A stretch of 43,592 nucleotides of DNA from a virus (IMGVR_UViG_3300046536_000403:1-43592); one strand, 5' to 3'; positions 29,414 through 37,142 are shown, numbered from the stretch's first letter. The notes: a model not told the origin generated them from the letters alone. Translations and numbers: made by a program.

Positions 29414-29616
29414 TGGCCCTGCCGCAACATGCGTACCGTGACCCGGCCCTGATCGCCGAGAGCGACGAGCTGCACCGCCTGGGGTGCGGTGGCTGCGCCC
29501 GTTCCGAGCGCATCCTCGGCCAGTACCTGTGCCGCAATGACCTCAAGTACCCGGCCTGCAAAAAAGACCCGCGCAAGGGCTACCAGCTGTCGCCCGAGGC
29601 CGGGGGTGCGCGATGA
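29413..29616 (+). CDS. Small Cys-rich protein
   Basis: A 67-residue protein with four Cys in the pattern CGGC...C...C (residues about 25-51), suggesting a zinc site. It is co-translated with neighbours on both sides. No family recognised. Confidence 0.7.
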   Translation: MALPQHAYRDPALIAESDELHRLGCGGCARSERILGQYLCRNDLKYPACKKDPRKGYQLSPEAGGAR

Positions 29617-30044
29617 GTGCTAAGCCGGGGCTGTTGGAACGCCGTTTAGATGCCTGGGCCCGCTGGGCGGTTTCCGGCGGCCTGGGGTCGACGGGCAAGT
29701 CGATCCTGGCGCGTTGGATGGACAGCAAAGGCCACCTGGTCTTTGGCGGGGCCCCCGACGATTCGGCCGACCTGATCGAATCGATTATCGAAGCGGCGGT
29801 GCTCAAGATGGCGACTAACGACCTGTTGCGCGCCGATGTGCTGCGCCTGGAGTTCGGCGCCGGCTGTTATGGCGTCGCCGAGCGCCGGGGCATTCGGAGC
29901 TATGACCCGCGCAACATGAACCAGGCCAAGCACGCCTTGGTCATGGGCCTGAGCTATCGCACTTACCGCCGCCGCCTGGCCGAGGCCAAACTCATTGTGC
30001 AAGACGCGCTGACAACGGCGCTTTCTGTTGAGAAGGGGAAATAA
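29613..30044 (+). CDS. Late antiterminator candidate (Q-like)
   Basis: A 143-residue protein whose C-terminal half resembles the sigma-region-4-like helix-turn-helix of Q82/ArpU-type antiterminators (FGAGCYGVAERRGIR, then HALVMGLSYRTYRRRLAEAK). The N-terminal half contains an amphipathic helix. It lies upstream of a late promoter that is followed by a terminator, which is the arrangement an antiterminator would act on. The class is assigned by pattern and place. Confidence 0.6.
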   Translation: MSAKPGLLERRLDAWARWAVSGGLGSTGKSILARWMDSKGHLVFGGAPDDSADLIESIIEAAVLKMATNDLLRADVLRLEFGAGCYGVAERRGIRSYDPRNMNQAKHALVMGLSYRTYRRRLAEAKLIVQDALTTALSVEKGK

Positions 30045-30610
30045 TGCGCTTTCATCCGCTGTTTAAATGGCTGACCGACGACCCTTGTGATGCGGGTATC
30101 GGCCGGGTCAGTCGCTTTGCCTCCGCCCTGGGTTTTGACCTGCAGCCGTGCGTCTCCCCCGGTCAATACGACGGCTTCTCGGGCGGCGATGCCGATAGCG
30201 TGCTAGCGTCCTGGGCGGCGATCAGCGGCGAACGCTTCAAAAATCCAGCCTGGGGGCCGGGCTATGAATTGGCGGGCGGCTGGTTTACCGGTGCGGGCAA
30301 TGCCGTGGCGTTTTTTGTCCGGCCGAAAACCCAGCTGGCTAAAGCCTTGTGGCTGGTCGGCTTGGCGCCGGATCGCGCCACCACCCAGGCCGGGCGCCCC
30401 TACCTGTCGGACATGGTTCACGCGCCGAGCATGATCCGGGTCATAAACAAGGGCATTGCTGGCCGCTTGGGCGAAGTGCCGCCCGCCATCGACCAAGCTA
30501 ACTGGCCGTTATTTGCGGATGCGCTGGACGTGCTGCTGGATGGTTTCCAGGTGTCGGCGATTGACCCGCTGGCCTCGGTCGCTCAGCTCGCGGCGGCGCC
30601 GCGGCTGTGA
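30044..30610 (+). CDS. Unknown protein
   Basis: A 188-residue protein beginning at ATG 30044, which overlaps the preceding stop (TAATG). It has aromatic-rich segments (WAAISGERFKNPAWGPGYEL, then GWFTGAGNAVAFFVRPKTQL) but no motif I recognise. It is encoded between the antiterminator candidate and the LytTR gene. Confidence 0.72.
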   Translation: MRFHPLFKWLTDDPCDAGIGRVSRFASALGFDLQPCVSPGQYDGFSGGDADSVLASWAAISGERFKNPAWGPGYELAGGWFTGAGNAVAFFVRPKTQLAKALWLVGLAPDRATTQAGRPYLSDMVHAPSMIRVINKGIAGRLGEVPPAIDQANWPLFADALDVLLDGFQVSAIDPLASVAQLAAAPRL

Positions 30611-30969
30611 CGGCACCCCGGCGGGAGCTGATCGAGAAAAACCAGGGTCGGCCGAGCCGCACCGTGCTGGTCGCTGATGTGCTGCGTTTTGAGGCCTGCC
30701 GTAAATATGTGGTGGCGCATACGGCGGCGGGGTTGTTCACGTTGCGCGACAGCCTGCGCACCCTGGAGGCTGAGTTTTCCGCGCAGTTCGTCCGGGTGCA
30801 TAGCGCCCATTTGGTCGCCCGCGCCCTTATCCGCCACCTGGTATATCAATACGACCGCGTCTATCACATCGAGCTGACCGGGGTGTTGAGCCGGGTGCCT
30901 GTGTCGCGCGGCGCTTATCCCCGGTTGATCCGTGAACGCCCCGACCTGCAGCGGCTCACGTCTGTCTGA
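30607..30969 (+). CDS. LytTR-like DNA-binding protein
   Basis: A 120-residue protein starting with GTG 30607, overlapping the preceding stop. Residues about 25-112 fit a LytTR DNA-binding domain: EACRKYVVAHTAAGLFTLRD, then LEAEFSAQFVRVHSAHLVAR and HIELTGVLSRVPVSRGAYPR. It lacks a receiver domain. LytTR proteins control promoters with spaced direct repeats; in this place it may regulate recombinase or late genes. The target is unknown. Confidence 0.75.
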   Translation: MTAPRRELIEKNQGRPSRTVLVADVLRFEACRKYVVAHTAAGLFTLRDSLRTLEAEFSAQFVRVHSAHLVARALIRHLVYQYDRVYHIELTGVLSRVPVSRGAYPRLIRERPDLQRLTSV

Positions 30970-31094
30970 CCGCTGCGCGCCGCTGTAAAGCAATGCCCCG
31001 TTAGTCCCTTATCCATCGCTGCCCGGCGTTCTGCTGGGCGGCTTTCGGCTGCCTGGTGTTTGCCTGGTGGCCGCCTTCCGTGAGAGTCCGCCCC

Positions 31095-32300
31095 ATGAGT
31101 CAAACCCTAACCCTTGAAATTTCCGACGCGGCGATCCGCCGCCATGCCGGTGATCCGGCTATTCGTGAGCTGAACGACAGCCGCTTGCCGTATCGCTTTC
31201 GCTATGACACCAAGCGCCTGGGTGGGTCCTGGCATGTGGTGCAAAGCATGGGCGGGAAAAAGGTCTGGCGTAAGGCTGGAACCTTCCCGGCGCTGACCAC
31301 CAAAACCCTAAAAGGCGCGCTGTCCGGGATCATGGCTCGGCTGTACAGCGACCCGAAAACGGCCAGTGCGACCGTGGGGGCGTATCAGGTGCTGAATGAC
31401 GTGCTGGTCTGGTACGAGGGCCGACTGACCCAGGATCGCAACCTCTCCGACAAACGCAAAGACACCGTGCGCTCGGCGATCAAATGCCACTTACGGCCGC
31501 TGCTCGGCGGCTTGGACTTGATCGAGCTGACCCGGGGTAACCTCGACAGTCAGTTGCTATGGCCGCTGCAATCGCGTTACTCGCTGCCGCATGTGCGCCT
31601 GGTCTGGCAGGCCTTGAAAGTGATCACCAAACGCGCCAAGCGCGCCGGCATGATCGAGGTCGACCCAATGGCCGGCCTGATGTTTTCCGATTTCATCCCG
31701 ACCAGCATCAAGGCCAAGGATTCGCGCTTGCGCGCCACACTGCTGACGGGCCTGATCCAGACCTTTGCCGAGGTCTGGGCGCGTGATCCGTCACAAGTCG
31801 CCCTGGCGGTGCTGATGCTGGCCCATGGCACGCGCCTCGGCGAAACCCGGCAGGCCAAGTGGGAGCACTTCGACGCTCAGACCTGGCATATCCCTCAGGT
31901 CACTGCGAAAACCCGCGTCTCGCATAACCTGCCGTTGACCGACCAGCTGCGCGCCTTTCTCAAGCGTTACCGCCAATGGCAGCGCGACCGAGGGTATAGC
32001 GGCGCCTATCTGTTCCCCGGCAAGCGAACGAAAAAGCCCATCACCGAGCGCCAGGCGTCCGAGCTGTTCGCGCGCCTGGGCGGTGGCGAGTGGACCAGCC
32101 ACGACCTGCGCAAGGTGGCCGCCTCGACCTGGCTGGATCTGGGTGTGGATACCTTGATTATCGACCTGATGCTCAACCACAAGGTTAAGGGGGTTAACCA
32201 GGCCTATATCCACACCCATGCCGAGGACCGCAAGCGCGATGCCGTCGAGCGTTGGCATGCATGGCTGGATGAGCGCGGTTTTACCGCCCTGCACGGGTAG
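31095..32300 (+). CDS. Tyrosine recombinase / integrase
   Basis: A 401-residue tyrosine recombinase. Residues 1-110 form the arm-binding or AP2-like N-terminal part and residues about 95-200 the core-binding domain. The catalytic domain shows Arg in HGTRLGE near residue 247, HDLR near residues 335-338 and NHKVKGVNQAYIHTH with the nucleophilic Tyr near residue 369. It could integrate the circle or resolve multimers of it. A weak terminator follows (32352-32370) and a lox/dif-like inverted repeat lies 100 bp downstream. Confidence 0.92.
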   Translation: MSQTLTLEISDAAIRRHAGDPAIRELNDSRLPYRFRYDTKRLGGSWHVVQSMGGKKVWRKAGTFPALTTKTLKGALSGIMARLYSDPKTASATVGAYQVLNDVLVWYEGRLTQDRNLSDKRKDTVRSAIKCHLRPLLGGLDLIELTRGNLDSQLLWPLQSRYSLPHVRLVWQALKVITKRAKRAGMIEVDPMAGLMFSDFIPTSIKAKDSRLRATLLTGLIQTFAEVWARDPSQVALAVLMLAHGTRLGETRQAKWEHFDAQTWHIPQVTAKTRVSHNLPLTDQLRAFLKRYRQWQRDRGYSGAYLFPGKRTKKPITERQASELFARLGGGEWTSHDLRKVAASTWLDLGVDTLIIDLMLNHKVKGVNQAYIHTHAEDRKRDAVERWHAWLDERGFTALHG

Positions 32301-32351
32301 ACAGTTGGGAGACGCCGCGAAAAGTTCACAGGCCGCTAAGCCACGGATGGC

Positions 32352-32370
32352 AAGGCGCCGAGGCCTTTTT
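32352..32370 (+). terminator. Weak terminator after the recombinase
   Basis: AAGGC / GCCTT with a six-base loop, followed by T5. It is short, so confidence is modest. Confidence 0.55.
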
Positions 32371-32399
32371 CCGCTTCCATAGCTTAGGAGGAAGTTGTT

Positions 32400-32432
32400 A
32401 TTCATAATGTGTTGTGTCTACACTAAATGAAT
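32400..32432. repeat. lox/dif-like inverted repeat, candidate recombination (att) site
   Basis: Two 13-bp arms, ATTCATAATGTGT (32400-32412) and ACACTAAATGAAT (32420-32432), match in inverted orientation at 10 of 13 positions and flank a 7-bp spacer TGTGTCT. The size (33 bp) and shape are those of a tyrosine recombinase core site such as lox or dif. It lies 100 bp past the recombinase stop. It might instead be a promoter and operator for the lipoprotein gene (TTGTTA at 32395 and TACACT at 32419, 18 bp apart). Confidence 0.55.
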
Positions 32433-32481
32433 ATCAAGGGTGACCCGCTTCCTGTTGGTCGCCACTTCCCTGGGGGATGTG

Positions 32482-32742
32482 ATGAAACGAGCCACCGCCA
32501 AGACCCTGATCCTGCTGACCGCTGCGGCCTTGTTGGCCGCCTGCAGCGACTCCGAAGGTGCGAAACGAGTGCTGTCCGAATCGGGTTATAGCCAGGTGCA
32601 AATCACTGGTTACGAGTTCTTTTCCTGCGCCGACAGTGACGAGTTTACGACTGGCTTTAACGCCAAGGGCCCGACCGGCTTGGCCGTGCATGGCGCCGTC
32701 TGCCGGGGTTGGCTCAAGGGTTCGACGGTGAGGCTGAATTGA
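32482..32742 (+). CDS. Small lipoprotein
   Basis: An 86-residue protein with a signal peptide (residues 2-20) and lipobox LLAAC, so it should be anchored to a membrane after cleavage. The mature part (EGAKRVLSESGYSQVQITGY, then FFSCADSDEFTTGFNAKGP) has two further Cys that could form a disulphide. It has the look of a widespread small phage/prophage family with no assigned role. As a lysogen-expressed lipoprotein it could act in superinfection exclusion; that is a guess. Confidence 0.8.
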   Translation: MKRATAKTLILLTAAALLAACSDSEGAKRVLSESGYSQVQITGYEFFSCADSDEFTTGFNAKGPTGLAVHGAVCRGWLKGSTVRLN

Positions 32743-33203
32743 TGGGCGATCACAGCAAACTCCAAGCGCTGGCTCTCCTGATTGACGATGACGCCAACGC
32801 GAGCAGCTTTCAGTCGCTGGGCCAATACCGCACGGCGTTGCTGGCTACGGTGAAGCGTTTGCAGGCTGCACCGGCGGCCTTTCCGGTCTTGGTCCCGGTG
32901 ATGGAGTCCAAAGCCGCGCTGGAGATTCAGGCGGCGCGGCTGACCCGAGAGCTGGAGCATGAGCAGTGCGGGTATAAGCCGGGTCGTGATGATGCCTACA
33001 CCTTGGGCGAGATGATTCTGGAAGCGGCCGCCTATCTGGTCGCCGCGCGGGGTCGCAACCCTGCCAGCGCGCCCCGGTGTTTTCCGTGGGATCCGGTGCA
33101 CTGGCCGGTGGACACGGCGCGTGGCTATCTGGTCAAGGCGGCGGCCTTGTGCCGTGATGAGTTGGAACGCCAGGATCGGGCGGCGCAGGTAGTGGCGCCA
33201 TGA
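32742..33203 (+). CDS. Unknown protein
   Basis: A 153-residue protein that shares TGATG with the lipoprotein stop. Mostly helical (SFQSLGQYRTALLATVKRLQ; then ALEIQAARLTRELEHEQCGY), with WDPVHWPVDTARGYLVKAAA near the end. I do not recognise a family. It overlaps the next gene by 4 bp. Confidence 0.72.
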   Translation: MGDHSKLQALALLIDDDANASSFQSLGQYRTALLATVKRLQAAPAAFPVLVPVMESKAALEIQAARLTRELEHEQCGYKPGRDDAYTLGEMILEAAAYLVAARGRNPASAPRCFPWDPVHWPVDTARGYLVKAAALCRDELERQDRAAQVVAP

Positions 33204-33553
33204 CTGGCGCCGGTGATGAGCTGAGCCCCGCCGCCCAGCGTAAGCGGGAACAGCGCGAGCGTGAGGCGGCCATGGGTATTCATCGCCATGAAATAAAATT
33301 GTCCACGACTGAGCAGGACATGGCGCGCTTTGCCTGTCTGGTGCGCGGCGGCCTGCATGCCCCGTATGAGCTAAACGAGTACCTGGCGACGCTGGTCCGC
33401 AAGGACTATGCCCGCCTGTTAGAGCAGCTGGCCGACCTGCAAGGGATGACCTGCGAGCAATGCCACAAGCCGTTGCCACTGGGCTGCCAGGGCGATCACC
33501 AGGGCTATGCCACTTGTTGGTTTGTCCGTGGCCCGCGATCCTTGCTGTTGTGA
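33200..33553 (+). CDS. Small DNA-binding-like protein with C-terminal Cys cluster
   Basis: A 117-residue protein. The N-terminal 30 residues are basic; residues about 27-70 resemble a ribbon-helix-helix or similar small DNA-binding fold (HEIKLSTTEQDMARFACLVR). The C-terminal part has CEQC and two more Cys (CQGDHQGYATC), so a zinc site is plausible. The TGA stop (33551-33553) lies inside a GTKACNNGTMAC palindrome. Confidence 0.65.
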   Translation: MTGAGDELSPAAQRKREQREREAAMGIHRHEIKLSTTEQDMARFACLVRGGLHAPYELNEYLATLVRKDYARLLEQLADLQGMTCEQCHKPLPLGCQGDHQGYATCWFVRGPRSLLL

Positions 33554-33561
33554 CTCGTCAC
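33550..33561. repeat. GTKACNNGTMAC-family palindrome
   Basis: GTGACTCGTCAC overlaps the TGA stop of the gene before it and lies 31 bp upstream of the late promoter. The next bases (CGAAACAATAGG) resemble those after the site at 40334. Confidence 0.62.
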
Positions 33562-33592
33562 GAAACAATAGGAATATAAAATATTCTGTTTG

Positions 33593-33622
33593 TTGACATT
33601 GATTGGCCGCATCCTGTAGGAT
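33593..33622 (+). promoter_or_regulatory. Late promoter candidate
   Basis: TTGACA (33593-33598) and TAGGAT (33617-33622) with 18 bp between. The transcript would run about 105 bp into a strong terminator at 33731-33760, then into the lysis genes. This is the arrangement of a Q-antiterminated late operon. Confidence 0.7.
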
Positions 33623-33730
33623 TTTGTCTAGCGTGGTGAATCCACTGAACACGCGGACTGTTTTTCCCTCCATGGCCGTCTTGGCCGACCAGTTTTAAAC
33701 CGGCCCCCAACCGGAAAACAAACCTGTTTT

Positions 33731-33760
33731 AGCCCGGCTTCCCCAAGCCGGGCTTTTTTT
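33731..33760 (+). terminator. Intrinsic terminator between late promoter and lysis genes
   Basis: A perfect 10-bp stem (AGCCCGGCTT / AAGCCGGGCT, CCCC loop) followed by seven T residues, 18 bp before the holin start codon. Confidence 0.9.
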
Positions 33761-33777
33761 CGTCTGGAGTTTTTAGC

Positions 33778-33996
33778 ATGTCGAGAGCCCTTGAACTTGC
33801 GAAGGGCGCGACACAAGCCGCCCCGCCTGTTTATGTCGCGGCGCAAACGCTATTTTTTGGGCTGCCGCTGAGTTCCTGGGCGTCCCTGCTGGCCATCGTT
33901 TATACGGCGCTGATCATCCTCAACCATATCCGCAAGCAGTGGCTGCCCTGGCTGGTGTCGAAGCCGTGGACGCGCTCGCAGTGGTGGAAGGGTTGA
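33778..33996 (+). CDS. Holin
   Basis: A 72-residue protein with a membrane segment (SWASLLAIVYTALIILN, residues about 31-49) and a basic C-terminus. Its place before the endolysin and its size fit a holin that times lysis. The ATG at 33778 follows the terminator. Its stop overlaps the endolysin start (TTGA). Confidence 0.82.
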   Translation: MSRALELAKGATQAAPPVYVAAQTLFFGLPLSSWASLLAIVYTALIILNHIRKQWLPWLVSKPWTRSQWWKG

Positions 33997-34481
33997 AGCT
34001 GCCCAGGGGCTTGGTCCTGACCCTGAGCAGCTCGGCGCTGGCCATCGCGCTGGCCCTGGTCCACTTCTTTGAAGGTGTGAGTTTTACCGCCTACCAGGAC
34101 GTCGGAGGGGTGTGGACGATCTGTAACGGCCATACCGGCAACGTCCGCCGGGGCCAGGTCGCCACCCAGGCCGAGTGTGACGCCATCGAGCACGACGACA
34201 CCGTGGCGGCCCAGCGGGTTGTCCGGCAGTTGGTCGCGGTGCCGCTACCCACTTCGCGGGAGGCGGCGCTGACCGACTTTGTGGTCAACCTCGGCGCCGG
34301 CACCTTTGCCAAATCCTCGGTGCTGCGCAAGCTCAATACCGGCGATGTGGCCGGGGCCTGCGCGGCCATTTCCCTTTACCACTACGTGGGGAAGTTGGAC
34401 TGCCACCTGGCCAGCTCCAACTGTCCGGGGATCGTTACGCGGCGCAATGTCGAGCGCTGGCTATGTGAGCAAACCCTATGA
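33993..34481 (+). CDS. SAR-type endolysin (glycoside hydrolase family 24)
   Basis: A lysozyme of about 162 residues from TTG 33993; GTG 33984 and 33939 are in-frame alternatives, so the start is uncertain. The N-terminal hydrophobic segment (VLTLSSSALAIALALVHFF) directly precedes the catalytic site, as in signal-arrest-release endolysins. Glu27, Asp36 and Thr42 keep the T4 lysozyme spacing E-x8-D-x5-T. Two pairs of Cys near the end might form disulphides. The enzyme cuts the glycan backbone once released from the membrane. Confidence 0.9.
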   Translation: MKLPRGLVLTLSSSALAIALALVHFFEGVSFTAYQDVGGVWTICNGHTGNVRRGQVATQAECDAIEHDDTVAAQRVVRQLVAVPLPTSREAALTDFVVNLGAGTFAKSSVLRKLNTGDVAGACAAISLYHYVGKLDCHLASSNCPGIVTRRNVERWLCEQTL

Positions 34482-35014
34482 CTCTTTCCACCCTCTGGGC
34501 GTTCTTCTGCGCCCTGTTCCGTCCCAAAGGAGCTATCAATTTGGAACTTATCCCTGGTGCCGATTCCGGCGCCGCACCTGCCACTGTGGTTTCCGCTGCT
34601 GCGCCTGCTGCTCTCACTGTTGATCATGGCGCACTGGCTGCTGCCGCCCCGGGCAGCGCTGCGGTCCTTAGTGGCGCTTTGTCCGCTGTCCTCGACGCTG
34701 CCGGCGCTGCCGGTGCTGCTGCTCTGGGTGCCCTGGCTGCGCCTGGCGCGGCTGATGCCGCTGCTGCACCGGGTGCCGCTGCGCCAGGTGGTGTGCTGGT
34801 CGCTGCGGCCACTCTGGCTTCGCTGGATCCTGACGACGAGGACGAAGGCCGCGCCGAGCTGGAAAACCTGGGCACGCTGGTGGGGGGTGCGGATCTGTTC
34901 GTGACCTCGCTGAAAAACCTGGTGTCGTTCGCCCTGGAACTGGGGCATGACTTCGACACCGCGTTCGACGCAGCGGCCGCCCGCGTCAAAGCCATGATGA
35001 CGGCGCAGCAATGA
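34478..35014 (+). CDS. Ala-rich protein in the lysis cassette
   Basis: A 178-residue protein overlapping the endolysin stop (ATGA). The first 22 residues are hydrophobic with a Cys (TLSTLWAFFCALFRPKGA), then comes an Ala/Gly/Val-rich stretch (residues 30-115) and an acidic helical C-terminus (DDEDEGRAELENLGTLVGGA). It has no recognised domain. It lies between endolysin and spanin, so a role in lysis is possible. The same DNA has a hydrophobic frame in +1, which I regard as a shadow. Confidence 0.6.
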   Translation: MTLSTLWAFFCALFRPKGAINLELIPGADSGAAPATVVSAAAPAALTVDHGALAAAAPGSAAVLSGALSAVLDAAGAAGAAALGALAAPGAADAAAAPGAAAPGGVLVAAATLASLDPDDEDEGRAELENLGTLVGGADLFVTSLKNLVSFALELGHDFDTAFDAAAARVKAMMTAQQ

Positions 35015-35412
35015 AAACGGCCCTCGCGCTCGTTCTGTGCGTCCTGGTGCTGCTCGGCGGCGTGTCCTACATCGAGTGGCAGTTGCACGAAGCAGAGAGC
35101 GCGGCGGCCACGGCGAACACTGATTTAAAGGCAGCAAAGGAGGCTAATCAATCGCAGGCCCTGGCCCTGGCGACCCTGAAAGCTGACCGCGCTGCCGACC
35201 AACAGCAACTGGCCGCGCTGACTGATCAGCTGACGTTGATCGAGGCGCAGCGCAATACCGAGCGAAGTACCTTCGACCAGGTGGTGGTGCATGCAACACC
35301 CGCTGATAAAAACTTGCTGGCTAGTAAGTTGCCTGCTGCTACTTTGCAGCTGTTCCCGCGATCAACCGTCACCGTTGATCCAAACGCAAGTCATCCGCCT
35401 GTCCATCCCTGA
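35011..35412 (+). CDS. i-spanin (Rz-like)
   Basis: A 133-residue protein. A hydrophobic N-terminal segment (residues 2-22, LALVLCVLVLLGGVSYI) anchors it in the inner membrane, and residues 30-95 are a long helical coiled-coil segment (AATANTDLKAAKEANQSQAL, then QQLAALTDQLTLIEAQRNTE), as in Rz. It overlaps the preceding gene by 4 bp and contains the start of the o-spanin gene in another frame. Confidence 0.85.
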   Translation: MKTALALVLCVLVLLGGVSYIEWQLHEAESAAATANTDLKAAKEANQSQALALATLKADRAADQQQLAALTDQLTLIEAQRNTERSTFDQVVVHATPADKNLLASKLPAATLQLFPRSTVTVDPNASHPPVHP

Positions 35413-35566
35413 CGCGATGCTCACGCCTTGCGCTATGACCGGGATGGAAGGCGACACCGTTGCCGACCTGGTGAACTACGCCATTGATCAAAACGCCGCC
35501 ATTGCCTGTTATCAGGCCAAGCAAAATCAGGTGCGCGCGAAAGTGGCCAGTCAGCCCGCCGGTTAA
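35291..35566 (+). CDS. o-spanin lipoprotein (Rz1-like), overlapping Rz
   Basis: A 91-residue protein in a different frame, starting at ATG 35291 inside the Rz gene. It has a signal peptide (residues 7-19) and lipobox LLLLCSC, then a Pro-poor mature part. The overlap and lipobox are the hallmarks of Rz1. Its mature part continues past the end of Rz, which is longer than lambda Rz1 and looks like the separated-overlap type. Together with Rz it fuses the two membranes at the end of lysis. Confidence 0.85.
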   Translation: MQHPLIKTCWLVSCLLLLCSCSRDQPSPLIQTQVIRLSIPDAMLTPCAMTGMEGDTVADLVNYAIDQNAAIACYQAKQNQVRAKVASQPAG

Positions 35567-35583
35567 CCAGTTGGAAAAAGCCC

Positions 35584-36273
35584 ATGTCCGATGCTCTTAA
35601 TATTTCGATACGATCCAATATCAAGGAAATCAGTAAAAGCCTCTCAGACATGGCATTCAAACAAATTGCTTTTATTGCAACTAAGGCGCTGACCGAGTTA
35701 GCAAAAGAAGTGCAAGCCGATGAAAGTGACAACATTGCGCATACATTCAAGAAGCCCAAGGCCTTTACCAAAAATGCCGTGGGCATGCGCGGGGCGCGTA
35801 AGGACAACTTGACCGCGCTGGTGTTCGTGCGGCCCATCGCCGCGCGTTACCTCGACCCGTATGAAACGGGCGGCGATCACGTCCTGCCAGGTTCCAGTCA
35901 GGCCATTCTCAACCCCAAGGACATTAGGCTAAACGCCAATGGCCAGTTGCCGCGCGGGGTGCTGGAGCGGCTCAAGGCGCGCCCGGACATCTTTATTGGT
36001 CCGGTGCAGACCAAGGCCGGCCCCGTCAATGGGGTGTGGCAGCGCCCGTATATCCGCCCGAAGGGCAGTGAACGAGGCCGCTCCCATCAAGGCGGCGAGG
36101 TCAGGCGTGGAGCTAATACTACGGGCCGCCTCAAGTTGCTGATTCGTTTCGGCGATGCCCTGCCGGTGAATAAGCGGCTCAACTATCGCAGTCGGGCAAA
36201 AAGTTTGGTGGATCGTCGGTTTGATGCGGCGTTCGCCAAGGCCATGGCCGAGGCGCTGGCCACTGCGAGGTAA
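35584..36273 (+). CDS. Minor tail protein Z-like / tail completion protein
   Basis: A 229-residue protein with the layout of the prophage minor tail protein Z family: LSDMAFKQIAFIATKALTEL near the start, FKKPKAFTKNAVGMRGARKD and NLTALVFVRPIAARYLDPYE in the middle. Such proteins are tail or neck completion factors. It is odd that it sits between the spanins and terS, not with the tail genes, and its first 170 bp are more AT-rich than the neighbours, which suggests separate origin. The function is inferred from family pattern. Confidence 0.68.
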   Translation: MSDALNISIRSNIKEISKSLSDMAFKQIAFIATKALTELAKEVQADESDNIAHTFKKPKAFTKNAVGMRGARKDNLTALVFVRPIAARYLDPYETGGDHVLPGSSQAILNPKDIRLNANGQLPRGVLERLKARPDIFIGPVQTKAGPVNGVWQRPYIRPKGSERGRSHQGGEVRRGANTTGRLKLLIRFGDALPVNKRLNYRSRAKSLVDRRFDAAFAKAMAEALATAR

Positions 36274-36277
36274 GTAA

Positions 36278-36493
36278 ATGTTTGTTCTAGTCCTGATGCT
36301 GTTGTTTATGGCAGTGGTGCCAATATTTGTTATTGGCGTGCCGCTGTTAGTTGCGGGTGTTTGGTTTGTTGTTGCATTGGTAGTTAACACCGCTGGCCTG
36401 TTCCTGAATATCTGTGAGTGGGTGCTCAGGGGATTGGCTGTCCTTATTGCCGAGTTAATCGGTGCCATTGAAATAAGACCTTATAAAGGTTAA
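36278..36493 (+). CDS. Small membrane protein
   Basis: A 71-residue, very hydrophobic protein with about two membrane spans (VLVLMLLFMAVVPIFVIGV, then VAGVWFVVALVVNTAGLFL). It is more AT-rich than nearby late genes. The role is unknown; an accessory membrane function is possible. It ends 4 bases before the next gene. Confidence 0.72.
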   Translation: MFVLVLMLLFMAVVPIFVIGVPLLVAGVWFVVALVVNTAGLFLNICEWVLRGLAVLIAELIGAIEIRPYKG

Positions 36494-36497
36494 CGCG

Positions 36498-37142
36498 ATG
36501 CACACTTTATTATTGTTTGTGGCGGGCGTGATGTGCGTATGCGCAGTTATCACCATTCTTTCGTTGGCCATTGATAACAACCTAACGCCGGTCGGCAAGA
36601 CGTTTTCCAGTGGGTTTGTCGGCTGTTGCGCGGTCCTCCTGGTGCTGCTGGTGATGCGTGCGGATCCCGCAACGATTGCGGCGGTGTCAGGCGTGGCCAT
36701 GGTGCAGCACTTTGAGCATCCAGCGGCGTTTGAGTCCGGCTCGGTCGCGCTGCCCGATGACGTGATTGAAGCGCCGCGTGCGGTCAGTGCGGCGCCGGTG
36801 GTTGCTGCTGCGCCTGTCGCAGCCGCTGCGCCGGTGATGGTGGCGCAGGCCCCGGCATCCGACTCGACCAAGGACATGCTGCTCGGTGGTGCGCTGGGTT
36901 ACATGCTCGGTTCATCCGGTCGCCAGTCGGCCGCGCCGGCGGTGCAGTCCGTGACGAGTCACACGACGGTGATTCATAACGCGCCGTCGCCCCCGCATGA
37001 GCCCGCACCGCTGGCCAGTACACCGCGCCCCGCATCGCCGGCCGCGCCTGCTGCTATGGCTAGTGCGCCAAAGGTCGCGCCCGTCGCCCCGCGCCCGACG
37101 TTCAAAAGCACCTTTTCTATGACTCGGTCAGGTCGCCGCTGA
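36498..37142 (+). CDS. Membrane protein with Pro/Ala-rich tail
   Basis: A 214-residue protein with two N-terminal membrane segments (LLLFVAGVMCVCAVITILSL; then VGCCAVLLVLLVMRA) and a long Pro/Ala-rich extension. It includes a Gly-rich short helix (DMLLGGALGYMLGSSG) near residue 130. It may expose a flexible tail outside the inner membrane. I do not recognise the family. It shares TGATG with the next gene. Confidence 0.72.
   Translation: MHTLLLFVAGVMCVCAVITILSLAIDNNLTPVGKTFSSGFVGCCAVLLVLLVMRADPATIAAVSGVAMVQHFEHPAAFESGSVALPDDVIEAPRAVSAAPVVAAAPVAAAAPVMVAQAPASDSTKDMLLGGALGYMLGSSGRQSAAPAVQSVTSHTTVIHNAPSPPHEPAPLASTPRPASPAAPAAMASAPKVAPVAPRPTFKSTFSMTRSGRR

Noticed and set aside
34557-34904. Hydrophobic plus-strand frame inside the Ala-rich lysis gene
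   Set aside because: GCT/GCC runs read as Leu in the shifted frame; no ribosome site and no conserved look. An antiholin cannot be fully excluded.
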